Source: Plantago major (lineage: Eukaryota; Streptophyta; Magnoliopsida; Lamiales; Plantaginaceae). From it: a stretch of 64,000 nucleotides of DNA. Below the pieces are notes generated by a model. That model searched no databases. It was not told the origin of the DNA and saw only the letters and a program-made list of their open reading frames with translations. Made by a program: the position numbers and the translations under genes. The DNA is taken from assembly GCA_026545765.1 (NCBI GenBank), contig CM048840.1, forward strand, positions 43,544,959-43,608,958, written 5' to 3'. Below are positions 63,616-64,000 of this stretch, piece after piece (the first letter of the stretch is position 1; the number at the start of each line of letters is the position of its first letter).

Positions 63616-64000
63616 TGTTGGTCCAGATAACGGCAACGTAAAAGACTAGAGGGGGGGGGGGGTGAATAGTCTTTTAAAACTTTTGTCGAAAAAAACTATT
63701 TCTCAGATATCTGTCAAGATATCTGATACTTAGAATCAGAGCGCGGAAGACTTAAGATAGATAAGTGCAGAAACAGTTAAAGTGTGTGTGTGTGTGTGTT
63801 GCTGAAATGTAAATACAGAAAGGTAAATAACACAGCAAGTATAGTGGTATCTGGAGGTGGCGTAATCCTCCAACTAATGCACTTCGGTCTTCCAGAGACC
63901 TAGAATTCACTAGAACAGATAATTGAGTTCACCTTACAATTATCCTATTCTTAGATTCCTTAAAACAAATGGTTCCCAACCAAATGTTCCCCCTGAGTTG
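63616..64000 (-). repeat. Inverted LTR of a second Copia-3-family element (partial)
   Basis: Starts TGTTGGTCCAGATAACGG, the reverse of the Copia-3 LTR end, and follows 53282-52905 in reverse with about 10% differences. It includes a G12-13 run where the other copy has C17, and a (TG)n run at 63784. It continues past the window. The bases left of it (CTGTC) would be the target-site duplication. Since no primer site lies on its left, this is the left edge of a minus-strand element or a solo LTR. Confidence 0.88.

Overview
This 64 kb window looks like a flowering-plant (probably eudicot) heterochromatic or intergenic stretch. It is built almost entirely of nested LTR retrotransposons plus one CACTA DNA transposon. 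I found no convincing single-copy host gene, tRNA, rRNA or CRISPR. The call rests on plant-type lineages: a Ty3/Gypsy Tat element with a second RNase H and antisense genes, Athila-like Gypsy pieces, and Ty1/Copia Sirevirus-like elements with long 3' accessory genes and multiple AGGGGGAG polypurine tracts. No species can be named from this.

Layout. (1) 1-23810, minus strand: a Tat-type Gypsy element. Its gag is split by a Copia insertion (Copia-1, 10417-21178, plus strand, TSD GTTCT). Between its pol and its 3' LTR it carries plus-strand (antisense) genes with their own TATA boxes. (2) 23811-28070: AT-rich DNA and a CACTA transposon with a transposase remnant and a recognisable CACTACAAGAAAA end at 28070. 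(3) 28071-29057 (continuing at 37928): an inverted Athila-like fragment. It was hit by a solo LTR (29058-37927, TSD ATTAC), which was itself hit by Copia-2 (29830-37259, TSD CATAC), whose interior is inverted and shuffled. (4) 37961-46308: Athila-like element A with gag and protease, no RT/RH/IN, and an accessory ORF behind a leader intron that contains a second solo LTR (41938-43128, TSD ATGAT). (5) 46309-51849: Athila-like element B, fused to A inside integrase, with an accessory ORF and a 3' LTR. (6) 51850-63615: Copia-3, inserted in B's LTR, with a long intron-containing 3' accessory gene. That gene is cut at 63616 by an inverted LTR of the same family running off the window.

The coding regions are mostly decayed by nonsense codons and one-base indels. 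Copia-1 and Copia-2 have nearly identical LTRs and are therefore young.

Best candidates for something new. (a) Each element family carries its own strongly over-represented short DNA word across LTR, coding and non-coding DNA: palindrome ATGTTG-N3-CAACAT in Copia-1/2, TCAGAAAG in Copia-3, and TCCG/CGGA words in the Tat element. Each of these families also carries an accessory gene outside gag-pol, which suggests (inference only) element-specific recognition systems like the VANC anti-silencing systems of VANDAL transposons. (b) A roughly 110-bp module with matching reading frame and nucleotide sequence is shared by two Copia and two Athila/Gypsy elements although these superfamilies are unrelated. 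(c) Accessory genes are repeatedly preceded or interrupted by plausible spliceosomal introns, in three different element types.
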